A DNA stretch of 14,606 bases. Source: JBBSOW01 sp038259365. Lineage in GTDB: Bacteria; Actinomycetota; Actinomycetes; Propionibacteriales; Propionibacteriaceae. Made by a program: the position numbers and the translations under genes. The stretch covers positions 1-14,606 of the forward strand of contig JBBSOW010000075.1 in the NCBI GenBank assembly GCA_038259365.1. Direction: 5' to 3'. Shown here one piece after another: positions 1 through 7,900 of the stretch (position 1 is its first letter; each line of letters opens with the position of its first letter). Below the pieces are notes generated by a model. It was given only the letters and a program-made list of their open reading frames with translations, made no database searches and had not been told where the DNA came from.

Positions 1-690
1 AAGGTCGAGGCCCCCGCCCCGACGGTCGAGTTCCGCCCGCGCCGCAAGCGGCTGCCCAAGTCCCGTCCGAGCGTGACCACCTCCTTCGCCGTCGGCGAGG
101 CCGAGGGTTACCTGACCAGTGGCTCCTACCCCGACGACGGCCTGGGCGAGGTGTTCTTGAAGCTCGGCAAGCAGGGTTCGACGCTGGCCGGGGTGATGGA
201 CGCCTTCTCCATCGCCATCTCCATCGCTCTGCAGTATGGGGTGCCGTTGGAGACCTACGTGCAGAAGTTCACCAACATGCAGTTCGAGCCGGCCGGCATG
301 ACCGACGATGCCGACATCAGGATCGCGAAGTCGATCATCGACTACGTGTTCCGGCGGCTGGCGTTGGATCACCTGAGCTTCGACGAGCGCGCGGAGCTGG
401 GCATCTACACCGCGGCCGAGCGGGCCCTGTACGTGGAGACCGGCTCCTACCAGGCCGCCGAGATCGAGTCCGCCCCGGCGGGTGCGGCCGAGGCGAGCGT
501 CAATGCCGAGGAGATCGTCGAGACCACCGCCAAGGTGGCCCCGGCGACGGCGCACACCACCGCCGAGCTGATGGAGAGTATGGGCAACCACGTCGACGCC
601 CCGCTCTGCCTCACCTGCGGGACGAAGATGCGCCCCAGCGGTTCCTGCTACGTCTGTGAGGGCTGCGGCGCCACCAGTGGGTGCAGCTGA
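1..690 (+). CDS. nrdJ: Vitamin B12-dependent (class II) ribonucleotide reductase, C-terminal part (5' end outside window)
   Basis: Adenosylcobalamin-dependent RNR reduces ribonucleotides to deoxyribonucleotides for DNA synthesis without needing oxygen. The frame is open from base 1, and 229 codons precede the TGA at 688-690, so only the C-terminal part of a much longer protein is present. Visible features are a barrel-end segment rich in conserved residues (around ETYVQKF and FEPAGMT, window residues about 85-105), a conserved helix containing IDYVFRRLA, a variable alanine/glutamate-rich linker (about residues 145-190), and a terminal cysteine-rich tail. The tail has C203xxC206, C216xxC219xxC222 and C228, ending in SGCS. 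In this family the C-terminal cysteines relay electrons from thioredoxin and may bind zinc. A strong hairpin follows 31 bp after the stop. Identification is confident; how much is missing upstream cannot be seen. Confidence 0.95.
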   Translation, partial: KVEAPAPTVEFRPRRKRLPKSRPSVTTSFAVGEAEGYLTSGSYPDDGLGEVFLKLGKQGSTLAGVMDAFSIAISIALQYGVPLETYVQKFTNMQFEPAGMTDDADIRIAKSIIDYVFRRLALDHLSFDERAELGIYTAAERALYVETGSYQAAEIESAPAGAAEASVNAEEIVETTAKVAPATAHTTAELMESMGNHVDAPLCLTCGTKMRPSGSCYVCEGCGATSGCS

Positions 691-721
691 AAAACGGAGC
701 CTCCTCACATCAGGGCAACGT

Positions 722-751
722 CCGGTTCTCGGTCTCGCGGCCGAGAACCGG
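722..751 (+). terminator. Strong hairpin, probable transcript end of nrdJ
   Basis: An 11-bp perfect inverted repeat, CCGGTTCTCGG at 722-732 and CCGAGAACCGG at 741-751, encloses an 8-base loop. It begins 31 bp after the nrdJ stop and lies between convergent genes (nrdJ plus, HD/LuxR minus). There is no T-run on either side, so it is not a textbook intrinsic terminator. U-less hairpin terminators are often proposed in high-GC actinobacteria. It could serve both strands. An 11-bp perfect stem in exactly this place is unlikely by chance. Confidence 0.6.
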
Positions 752-827
752 GCCATGATGAGACCCACAGCTCGGTGCGTTACCGGAGGAGGTGTCAGCG
801 GCCCTCACGATCCCGGCGAAGTGTCCT

Positions 828-2390
828 TCAGGGTGCCATCAGACCGTGCTGGAGCGCGTAGAGGGTTGCTCCGACCCGGTTGCTCGCTCCGATCTTGGTG
901 TAGGTCCGCTCGACATGGTTGCGTACGGTCTTTTCACTCAGAACCAGCCGGGTGGCGATCTCCCGGTTGGTGAGTCCAAGAGAGACCAGGCCGAGGATTT
1001 CGTGTTCTCGTGGGGTGAGTAGCTCATCGCGCCGGAGTCGGGTTGTTCGGTGTCCGGCGACGCTGAGGACCGCATCGACGCACTCGGGATCGAGTACGCC
1101 GGACCTGCTCCTGCCGCGCAGCCGTTGCATGGCCTCCGCACTCGACAACGCCGCACGGTAGGGCCGTGGCTCCAGCGCCGACTGATACGCGACCGCGGCG
1201 GCGAGGACGCGCTCACTGCGGCCAAGCATCGATCCACCTACCCCGAGCGGATACCCGGTGCCGTCGAGGTGCTCGTGGTGCGCGCGGGCGATCGTACGGA
1301 TGGCGCCCAGCCCCGGGATCCGGTCCAGCACGCGCTCGGTCAGGTAGGGGTGCATCCGCACTCGCTCCCACTCCGATGGGCTTAGCGCTCCCGGCTTAGA
1401 CCACAACCGGTTGGAGACGCCGAGCCTGCCGAGATCGTGAAGGTGGCCCGCTCGACGGAGCGTTCGAACGTCCTCGGTGGGCATACCCAAACCCTCGCCG
1501 GCCGCCGCCGAGAGCGTGGCCACGGCCCGTGAGTGACCCAGAGTGAAGGGGCATTTGAGGTCGACGAAGTCTCCGATGGCGCACACCAGTCGGTCGAAGC
1601 CTTCGTCGGTGAGCCGGACTTCCCGGTCGGGCGCCTGGCCGAGGGCGTCGGCCCACACGTCGCCGCCCGGCGAGGGGACAAAGAGCTCTTCGGGCGAGGT
1701 CAGTGCGGCGTCGACCACGGCGGGGTCGAATTGGCCACCGCGTCTGCTGCTGGCCATTGTGATCACCGCGTCGAGCCCGTAGATGCGGTGGTGCACCTCG
1801 GCGATGTCGGCGAACTGCGCAACCCTCATCTCGATCGGTATCTGGTCCCCCGACGAGCCGGCCGGCAGTCCGCCGCCGTCGTAGCGTTCGAAGGTGAACG
1901 CAACCGTGGTCGCGACCTCCGGCGAGAGGCCGATGTGCCTGCTCAGCGCCGCTGCCGAAGCGCAGTGCGAATGGATCAGTTTGGCGATCTGGCCGCTCGT
2001 GTCCCGCAAGAGCGTGGCCATCATCTTCAACCGTTGGGTAAGCGGTTCACCCTTGGCGACGTTGCCGAGCAGGAACCGCAGGTAAGGCAAGCCGGACCAG
2101 TCGACCAGGTATGACTCCTGACGGACGGCGATGTCGTCGCCGAACCATCGCGCGTACTCCTGGGAGTCGGCGTGGCACCCGATCCACATCACGAGCGTGG
2201 CGTAGTAGGCGGTGCCGCGCTGCTCCGGGTCCAGGCCGAGCCGGTCGGCCAGCCGACAGGCGATGGTCGCGGAGCGGAGCATGTGCTCGGCGGGTTGTCC
2301 CAGCCCAAGGTCGATCGCGACGGAGAGCCCGGCCAGCACCTCGGCCCGTCGAGGAAGCGCCTCGGTACCGTCCGTGCCCCAGCAGGTCAT
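828..2390 (-). CDS. HD-GYP-type phosphohydrolase domain protein with C-terminal LuxR DNA-binding domain
   Basis: Probable cytoplasmic signalling protein or transcription regulator of about 520 aa (numbered from the ATG at 2390). The N-terminal half is a diverged HD-like domain: conserved FGDDIA near residues 83-88, RYDGGGLPAG at 169-178, and an Asp in AQFADI. The second half is an HD-GYP-type domain: H286 in LGHS, H318-D319 in HLHDLGRLG, and HHExxDGTGYP at 371-381. Residues about 457-516 form a LuxR/GerE helix-turn-helix (LTPREHEILGLV, then TNREIATRL). Classic HD-GYP proteins hydrolyse cyclic di-GMP; whether this actinobacterial type does so is not established here. Where relatives carry Asp in the final ADxY motif this protein has Val400 (codon 1191-1193), which may impair metal binding. 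A GTG at 2516 extends the frame by 42 residues, but that stretch is Pro/Arg/Cys-rich and does not resemble the family, so I chose 2390. The start remains uncertain because no good ribosome-binding site precedes the ATG. It lies downstream of the methyltransferase on the same strand and may be co-transcribed. Confidence 0.85.
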   Translation of the reverse strand: MTCWGTDGTEALPRRAEVLAGLSVAIDLGLGQPAEHMLRSATIACRLADRLGLDPEQRGTAYYATLVMWIGCHADSQEYARWFGDDIAVRQESYLVDWSGLPYLRFLLGNVAKGEPLTQRLKMMATLLRDTSGQIAKLIHSHCASAAALSRHIGLSPEVATTVAFTFERYDGGGLPAGSSGDQIPIEMRVAQFADIAEVHHRIYGLDAVITMASSRRGGQFDPAVVDAALTSPEELFVPSPGGDVWADALGQAPDREVRLTDEGFDRLVCAIGDFVDLKCPFTLGHSRAVATLSAAAGEGLGMPTEDVRTLRRAGHLHDLGRLGVSNRLWSKPGALSPSEWERVRMHPYLTERVLDRIPGLGAIRTIARAHHEHLDGTGYPLGVGGSMLGRSERVLAAAVAYQSALEPRPYRAALSSAEAMQRLRGRSRSGVLDPECVDAVLSVAGHRTTRLRRDELLTPREHEILGLVSLGLTNREIATRLVLSEKTVRNHVERTYTKIGASNRVGATLYALQHGLMAP

Positions 2391-2523
2391 GGGGTAAGTC
2401 TGCCCCCCGGAGGCGCGCACGTCACCCGGTAAAGCATGTGTGAAGGACCTGCAGGGGCATCGAGGGAGCGGCGGCGATGGTCGGTGCGAGCATCGGGTGC
2501 CGGTCTCATCGGTCACCGTCGGG

Positions 2524-3600
2524 TCAGCGTCTCACCTCCAGGACCCTGTTGAAGGGGGTTTCGGCCACCGAGGCGAAGCGGGTGAAACCGGCCGTGGTGA
2601 CCACGTCCCGGATGCGTGCGGGTCCGGCCTGGGTGCCGAGCGCGAGGCCGACTTCCTGGGCGAGCGAGGATGGCGTGCACAGCAGCGTGGAGAAGCCGTA
2701 GTAGGCGCGCCCGACCGGGTTCAGGTTATCGCTGACGGTGTCCCCGGCCATGGGCTCGACGACCATCCAGGTTCCGTTGGGGGCCAGGGCGTCGTGCACG
2801 TGACGTGCGGCACCGACCGGGTCACCCATGTCGTGCAGGGCGTCGAACGTGGTGACGAGGTCGAAGCCGGTGCCGGGGAAGTCGGTCGCGGCCGCTGTCT
2901 GAAAGCGCACGCGATCGTCCACACCGGCCGCTCTCGCCCTTTCGCTGGCGGTGGCGATCGAGGCTTCGTGGTAATCGAACCCGGTGAACGTGGAGTTGGG
3001 GAAGGCTTGGGCCAAGATCACCGTGGAGGCTCCGTGTCCGCACCCCACGTCGGCGACGCTAGCGCCGGCCTCAAGAGCGGCGACGACCCCGTCCAACGCC
3101 GGTAGCCACTCGCCGACCAGGTGGGCGTTGTACATGGTGCGGAAGAACCGTTCGCAACCGTCGTGGACATCGCGATGGTGCTCGTGCCAGCCCAGCCCGG
3201 CTTGGCTGCGGGCCGCCTGGAGCACGCCGTCCATGCCGTGGGTCGTGCCCAGGGCGATCTGGAAGAAGCCAGGCAGGTAGGCGGGACTGCTCGGATCGGT
3301 CAGCGCTGCCGCGTGCTCCGGTGGCAGCGTGTAACAGTGGGTGGTGGCGTCGTAATCGACGAAGCCGCCGGCGGCCTGGGCGTTGAGCCATTCTCGAGCG
3401 TAGGGCTCGCCGGTTCCGGTCGCCTCGGCGAGCTGCATCGGTGTCACCGGCCCGTCGGCCATGGTGGTGTAGTAGCCGAGCTTGTCGCCGAGGACGACCA
3501 GGGCCGTGTTGAGGGTGGCGCCGACTTCGTCGACCGCCTTGAAGACGAAGGCCATGAGCTTGTCGAGATCAATGGCCGGTGCCTGCTGTAGATCGGTCAT
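2524..3600 (-). CDS. Class I SAM-dependent methyltransferase with N-terminal winged helix (Rv2258c-like)
   Basis: Predicted soluble methyltransferase of 358 aa; substrate unknown. Residues about 15-110 form the helical/winged-helix dimerisation region of this family (ALVVLGDKLGYY, LAEATGTGEPYAREWL). Residues about 150-290 carry the Rossmann fold: SAM-binding motif I ADVGCGHG (183-190), an acidic residue after strand 2 (TGFDY, 206-210), motif VRFQTAAATDFP (231-242) and FDLVTTFDALHDM (246-258), which includes the post-strand-4 segment. The overall architecture matches M. tuberculosis Rv2258c, long mislabelled a transcription regulator because of its N-terminal fold. The ATG at 3600 is supported by AAAGGA at 3608-3613 with a 7-base spacer. 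The HD/LuxR gene follows on the same strand, 133 bp from stop to its preferred ATG, or 7 bp to an upstream GTG. Arrangement beside a regulator suggests joint control, but this is inference. Confidence 0.85.
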   Translation of the reverse strand: MTDLQQAPAIDLDKLMAFVFKAVDEVGATLNTALVVLGDKLGYYTTMADGPVTPMQLAEATGTGEPYAREWLNAQAAGGFVDYDATTHCYTLPPEHAAALTDPSSPAYLPGFFQIALGTTHGMDGVLQAARSQAGLGWHEHHRDVHDGCERFFRTMYNAHLVGEWLPALDGVVAALEAGASVADVGCGHGASTVILAQAFPNSTFTGFDYHEASIATASERARAAGVDDRVRFQTAAATDFPGTGFDLVTTFDALHDMGDPVGAARHVHDALAPNGTWMVVEPMAGDTVSDNLNPVGRAYYGFSTLLCTPSSLAQEVGLALGTQAGPARIRDVVTTAGFTRFASVAETPFNRVLEVRR

Positions 3601-3641
3601 GATGGTTTCCTTTCAGTGCTGGTGTGTTGGCTGTGGTGGTT

Positions 3642-3655
3642 GGCAACCGCTTGCC
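3642..3655. promoter_or_regulatory. Short inverted repeat, possible operator upstream of the methyltransferase
   Basis: GGCAA at 3642-3646 and TTGCC at 3651-3655 are separated by CCGC, giving a 14-bp palindrome about 42-55 bp upstream of the methyltransferase ATG. The position would suit a repressor or activator site. A 5-bp arm is common by chance in DNA of this composition, so the call is weak. Confidence 0.2.
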
Positions 3656-3706
3656 GTGCAGTGGTGGTCATGGACCCAGCTTCGGTCAAGCACCCGCACC
3701 GTGGCA

Positions 3707-3729
3707 TGAGGCATCGGCCTCAAGTTTTT
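3707..3729 (+). terminator. Small hairpin plus T-run in the divergent region (terminator- or attenuator-like)
   Basis: TGAGGC (3707-3712) and GCCTCA (3717-3722) form a 6-bp stem with a 4-base ATCG loop, followed after two bases by TTTTT at 3725-3729. T-runs are rare in this high-GC sequence. It is oriented to stop plus-strand transcription about 210 bp before the stress-protein start, so it could block antisense read-out from the methyltransferase promoter or attenuate a long leader. The short stem keeps confidence modest. Confidence 0.4.
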
Positions 3730-3930
3730 CGGCGGTCGGAGGCTCACCGTCGACGATCGGGGGCGAAGGTTCGAAATCTCTGGACGGCGACTCCCTCGGG
3801 GGCCGGTGGCCCGGACGGGTGACACGGCTAGTCCGAGCCCAAACTCGCGAGCGAACTACCTCGCCACTAGGATCGATACCGGGATGGGTTGGAGGACGCT
3901 GGCCTCCCATCGACGAGCAGCTTCCAGTTG

Positions 3931-3935
3931 AAGGG
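3931..3935 (+). promoter_or_regulatory. Ribosome-binding site that fixes the universal stress protein start
   Basis: AAGGG at 3931-3935 sits 7 bases before the ATG at 3943. This favours that ATG over the in-frame TTG at 3889, whose 18-residue extension has no family resemblance. Confidence 0.6.
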
Positions 3936-3942
3936 TGTCGAT

Positions 3943-4866
3943 ATGAGCAACGATCAAGATCCGGCAGTCCCGTCCGCGCTCGACTCGGGACCCGTGTTGG
4001 TGGGAGTCGACGGATCGGAGGATTCCCGGCGAGCGTTGATGTTCGCCCTGCGTACCGCCACTCAACGCGGTTGCGGTCTGTTCATCATTCACGCGGTCGA
4101 CGATGCGGTGCTGGCGGGCGCGTGGGGCGTGGTCTACGATCCGACGCTGCTGCAACAGGCCGGCGAGTCCGTGATCTCCGACGCCATCGAGGCCGTCACA
4201 CAAGCCGGGTTCCCGGCCGAGAAAATCACCTCCGACGTGGTGATGGGCAATCCTGCAGGGGTGTTGACCCGCCTCTCGGAAGAAGCGTCCCTCGTGGTCG
4301 TCGGTCGGCGATCGGTTCGGGGTCTGGAACGGCTTTTCGTCGGCTCGACGTCGGTGGGCGTGGCCGCCTCGGCGATGTGTCCCGTCGTCATGGTTTCGGC
4401 CGCCACGAACGTGGCCGAAACCGGCTCGTTGAAGCGTATCGGCGTCGGCATCGAGGCCCATCCGCAATCCGAGCTGGCGTTGGAATGGGCCTTCAAGGAG
4501 GCGCTGCAACGCGGTGCGCTGCTCCAGATCATTCACGCCTGGGATCAACCCAGCGGCCTGTTTGCCCGCCAGTTGAGCCAGGACAAGGTGGCCGAGCTCG
4601 GCCGCGCGGCGGAATCGGGCATCGCCTCGCTCGTCGGCGATTTCAAGCAGCGCTACCCGGAGGTAACCACCGAGGTCGCGGTCGTCCGCGGGGTGCCGGT
4701 GGAGGAGCTGGTCAATCGTTCCCGAAGCCTCGACCTGTTGCTCCTCGGGGTACGCAGCAGCGCCCTGGGCGGCGTGGGTGGTGTCATTCGCGGCGTCATG
4801 GCCCACGCCGAGTGCCCGCTGGCGCTGGTGCGTCACGAGGCCCGCGGGCGCAGACCCAAAGATTGA
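3943..4866 (+). CDS. Tandem-domain universal stress protein (UspA family)
   Basis: Cytoplasmic stress protein of 307 aa with two Usp domains, the layout of many mycobacterial Usp proteins. Domain 1 (about residues 16-153) starts VLVGVDGSEDSRRAL, with the nucleotide-contact Asp23, and ends VVVGRRS...FVGSTS...CPVVMVSA. Domain 2 (about 163-298) starts RIGVGIEAHPQSELAL and ends LLLLGVRS...CPLALVRH. The usual ATP motif is G-2x-G-9x-G-S/T. Domain 1 has G121-RR-S124 and then the expected G134-S135. Domain 2 has Ser272 in place of the second Gly, Ile-Arg (282-283) in place of Gly-Ser, and Glu in place of the early Asp, so it probably does not bind ATP. Family members respond to stress or hypoxia; no specific trigger is visible here. 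It is divergent from the methyltransferase, and hrpA starts 38 bp downstream with its own candidate -10 box. Confidence 0.92.
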   Translation: MSNDQDPAVPSALDSGPVLVGVDGSEDSRRALMFALRTATQRGCGLFIIHAVDDAVLAGAWGVVYDPTLLQQAGESVISDAIEAVTQAGFPAEKITSDVVMGNPAGVLTRLSEEASLVVVGRRSVRGLERLFVGSTSVGVAASAMCPVVMVSAATNVAETGSLKRIGVGIEAHPQSELALEWAFKEALQRGALLQIIHAWDQPSGLFARQLSQDKVAELGRAAESGIASLVGDFKQRYPEVTTEVAVVRGVPVEELVNRSRSLDLLLLGVRSSALGGVGGVIRGVMAHAECPLALVRHEARGRRPKD

Positions 4867-4889
4867 GACGGGCGGGTTGCGCAGCGCAC

Positions 4890-4895
4890 TAAGCT
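4890..4895 (+). promoter_or_regulatory. Candidate -10 box (TANNNT) for a near-leaderless hrpA transcript
   Basis: TAAGCT ends 9 bases before the hrpA ATG at 4905. The expected start of transcription is about 4902, leaving a 5' leader of only about 3 bases, and no ribosome-binding site is visible upstream of the ATG. No -35 element is recognisable, which is usual for actinobacterial promoters of this kind. Confidence 0.45.
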
Positions 4896-4904
4896 AGGCC
4901 GGTC

Positions 4905-7900
4905 ATGACAGAGCCAGCCAGCATCACGTTGATGCCCGATCTCCCGATTGCGGCGGTCGCCGACGAGATCTCCGCCGCGTTGCTGAACCACCAGGTGATC
5001 GTGGTCGCGGGGGAGACCGGCTCGGGTAAGACCACCCAGCTGCCGAAGATCTGCCTACGCGCCGGCCGTAAGCGGATCGGGCACACCCAGCCGCGGCGGA
5101 TCGCGGCCCGCAGCGTCGCCGAGCGGCTCGCCGAGGAGCTGAACGTCGAGCTGGGGAGTTTGGTCGGCTACCAGGTCCGGTTCACCCGCAAGGCCGGTCG
5201 GGACACCAGGATCAAGGTGATGACCGACGGCGTGCTGCTGGCCGAGATCGGCCGCGATCCCCAGCTGCGGCGCTACGACACCATCATCATCGACGAGGCG
5301 CACGAGCGCAGTCTCAACATCGATTTCCTGCTCGGCTACCTCAAGCAACTGCTGCCCCAGAGGCCCGAACTCAAGCTGATCGTCACCTCGGCCACGATCG
5401 ACACCGCGCGCTTCTCCGAACACTTCGGCGACGCTCCCGTCCTCGAGGTAACCGGGCGCAGCTACCCCGTCGAGGTGCGGTATCGCCCGATTCGCCCCGA
5501 CCCGACCGACCCCACGGGCGCCGATCCCGACGACGAGGATGCCCAGGCCCACGCCCGTGCCGCCAGCGTCAGCTCCGACCGCGATCAGACCGAGGCCATC
5601 GCCGACGCGGTGCAAGAGCTCCTCGCCGACACCACGGGCGACATCTTGGTGTTCCTCTCCGGGGAACGCGAGATCCGCGACACCGCCGACGCGTTGACCG
5701 CCCTCGAGCTGAGGAACACCCAGATCCTGCCGCTGTATTCGCGCCTCTCGGCCGCCGAGCAGCACCGCGTCTTCGCCCCGCACACCGGCAGAAGGATCGT
5801 GCTCGCCACCAACGTCGCCGAGACCTCGCTGACGGTGCCCGGCATCCGCAGCGTCATCGATCCGGGTACCGCCAGGATCTCGCGATACTCGGCGCGCACC
5901 AAGGTCCAGCGCCTGCCCATCGAAGCGGTGAGTCAGGCCTCGGCCAACCAACGCGCCGGACGGTGCGGACGGGTGGCGCCCGGGGTGTGCATCCGCCTCT
6001 ACAGCGAAGCCGATTTCGCCTCTCGCCCCGAGTTCACCGAGCCCGAGATCTTGCGCACCAACCTGGCCTCGGTGATCCTGCAGATGGCCGACGCCGGCTT
6101 GGGCGCCATCGTCGACTTTCCCTTCGTCGAGGCCCCGGATTCATCCCAGATCGTCGACGGATTGCGCCTCCTCGACGAACTGAACGCCCTCGAAGCCTCG
6201 GGAGCGAATCCGACCCGCACTCAAAACGACAACCCGAAGCTGACCAAGGTCGGGCGACAGCTCTCCAAGGTGCCGCTGGATCCTCGGCTGGCCAGGATGC
6301 TCGTGGCGGCCGATGATCTGGGGTGCCTCAACGAGGTGTCCATCATCGTGGCTGGCCTGGCCATCCAAGACGTCCGGGAGCGCCCCGCCGAGCACCGCGA
6401 GGCCGCCGACGCCCTGCACCGGCGGTTCTGGGCGCCGATGCCTCGGGAAACCGAGGACAGCTCGAAGGCCGCCGAGCCCACCCCCGACGGTAGCGATTTC
6501 ATCGCCCTGCTCCGGATGTGGGAATACCTCAAGGCCCAGCGCAGGAGCCTCTCGGGGAACGCGTTTCGGCGCCTCTGCAAGGCCGAATATCTGAACTTCC
6601 TGCGCATCCGCGAATGGCAGGACCTGCACACGCAGTTGCGCGACATCAGCCGTGAGCTGTCGTTGCAGGCCAACAGCACGCCCGCTCCGGCGGACCGGAT
6701 CCACACCGCGATCCTCGCGGGCCTGCTCTCCCACGTCGGACTGGCCGACACCCGAGACGACGACAAGCCGCGCGGCGGCCGACAACCCAAGCGCGGCCGC
6801 AAGCCGCTGCGGGAATACCTCGGCGCCCGGGGAGCGAAATTCGCGATCAGCCCCGGCTCCAGCGTGGTGCGCAGTCAGCCCGGCCTCGTCATGGCGGGGG
6901 AGCTGGTGGAGACGACGCGGCTATGGGCCCGCACGGCGGCCGCCATCGAGGCCGATCAGGTCGAGGAGGTCGGCGCCCATCTGCTCAAGCGACGCTACTC
7001 CGAGCCGCACTGGTCGGCGCGCTCCGGATCGGTGGGGGCCTACGAGACGGTCAGCCTCTACGGGGTGCCCATCATCGCCCAACGCCGGGTCAACTACGCG
7101 CGCATCGATCCGGTGGCGGCACGGGAGATCTTCATTCGCTCGGCGCTGGTGGAGGGAGGCTGGCACACCCGCCACCATTTCTACTCGCGCAACGTCGAGA
7201 TGCGGGCCAAGGCCGAGGAGCTTGAGGAGCGCACCCGGCGCCGCGACATCGTGGTGGACGATCAGGCCATCTTCGACTTCTACGCGGCCAGGATCCCCGC
7301 CGACGTCGTCTCGGTGCGGCACTTCGATTCCTGGTGGCGAAAGCAACGACCGGAGACCCCGGCCCTGCTGGACCTCTCGCTGGCCGACCTGGTGCAGGAC
7401 AGCAGCGATACCGACGCGGGCGCGGAATTCCCCGACACCTGGACCTTCGGGAACGCCGATGGCCCGGGCGCGCTGGCCCCGCTCGCCGTCGACTACGTCT
7501 TCTCGCCGGGCGCTGGCCGCGACGGCGTCAGCGTCAACGTGCCCGTCGAGGCGCTGAACCAGCTGGATCCGGCCCCGTTCTCCTGGCAGGTCCCCGGCCT
7601 GCGACGCGAGCTGGCCACCGAGCTCATCCGCCGGCTGCCCAAGGAGCTGCGCACCAACTTCGTGCCCGCGCCCAACCACGCCGCGGCGGCGCTGCGGTGG
7701 CTGGAGGAGCACCCTTCGGCCGCTTCGGAATCCCTGCCCGAGGCGCTGTCGCGGGCGTTGCTCGGGCTGACCGGCGTGCCAGTGCCACCGCAGGCCTGGC
7801 AACCCGAGGGAGTTGACCCGCACCTGAGCGTGACCTTCGTCGTCACCGCCGGGGACACGATTGTGGGTCAAGGCAAAGACCTGCGCGCGCTGCGGGCCGA

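Larger units (their letters stand above)
3601..3942. promoter_or_regulatory. Divergent intergenic region between methyltransferase and universal stress protein genes
   Basis: These 342 bp separate two divergently read genes and must hold at least one promoter in each direction. I see no convincing coding sequence. On the minus side there is a good ribosome-binding site (AAAGGA, 3608-3613), a 5-bp inverted repeat at 3642-3655, and a TTGACC sequence (minus strand, near 3685-3690) that could be a -35 but has no clear -10 partner. On the plus side there is a terminator-like hairpin at 3707-3729 and a TANNNT box, TAGGAT, at 3868-3873 that could be the -10 of the stress-protein gene with a leader of about 60 bases. 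A DosR-type palindrome was looked for and not found. Confidence 0.5.

Noticed and set aside
2449..2456. CCTGCAGG palindrome upstream of the HD/LuxR gene
   Set aside because: A single 8-bp palindrome with no spacer or second copy is not distinguishable from chance.
3601..3942. A DosR-type dormancy box before the universal stress protein gene
   Set aside because: GC-rich stretches such as GGGCCGGTGGCCC look suggestive but do not match the 20-bp palindromic consensus.
3889..3942. TTG start extending the universal stress protein by 18 residues
   Set aside because: The extension has no family character, and the ATG at 3943 has a properly spaced AAGGG.
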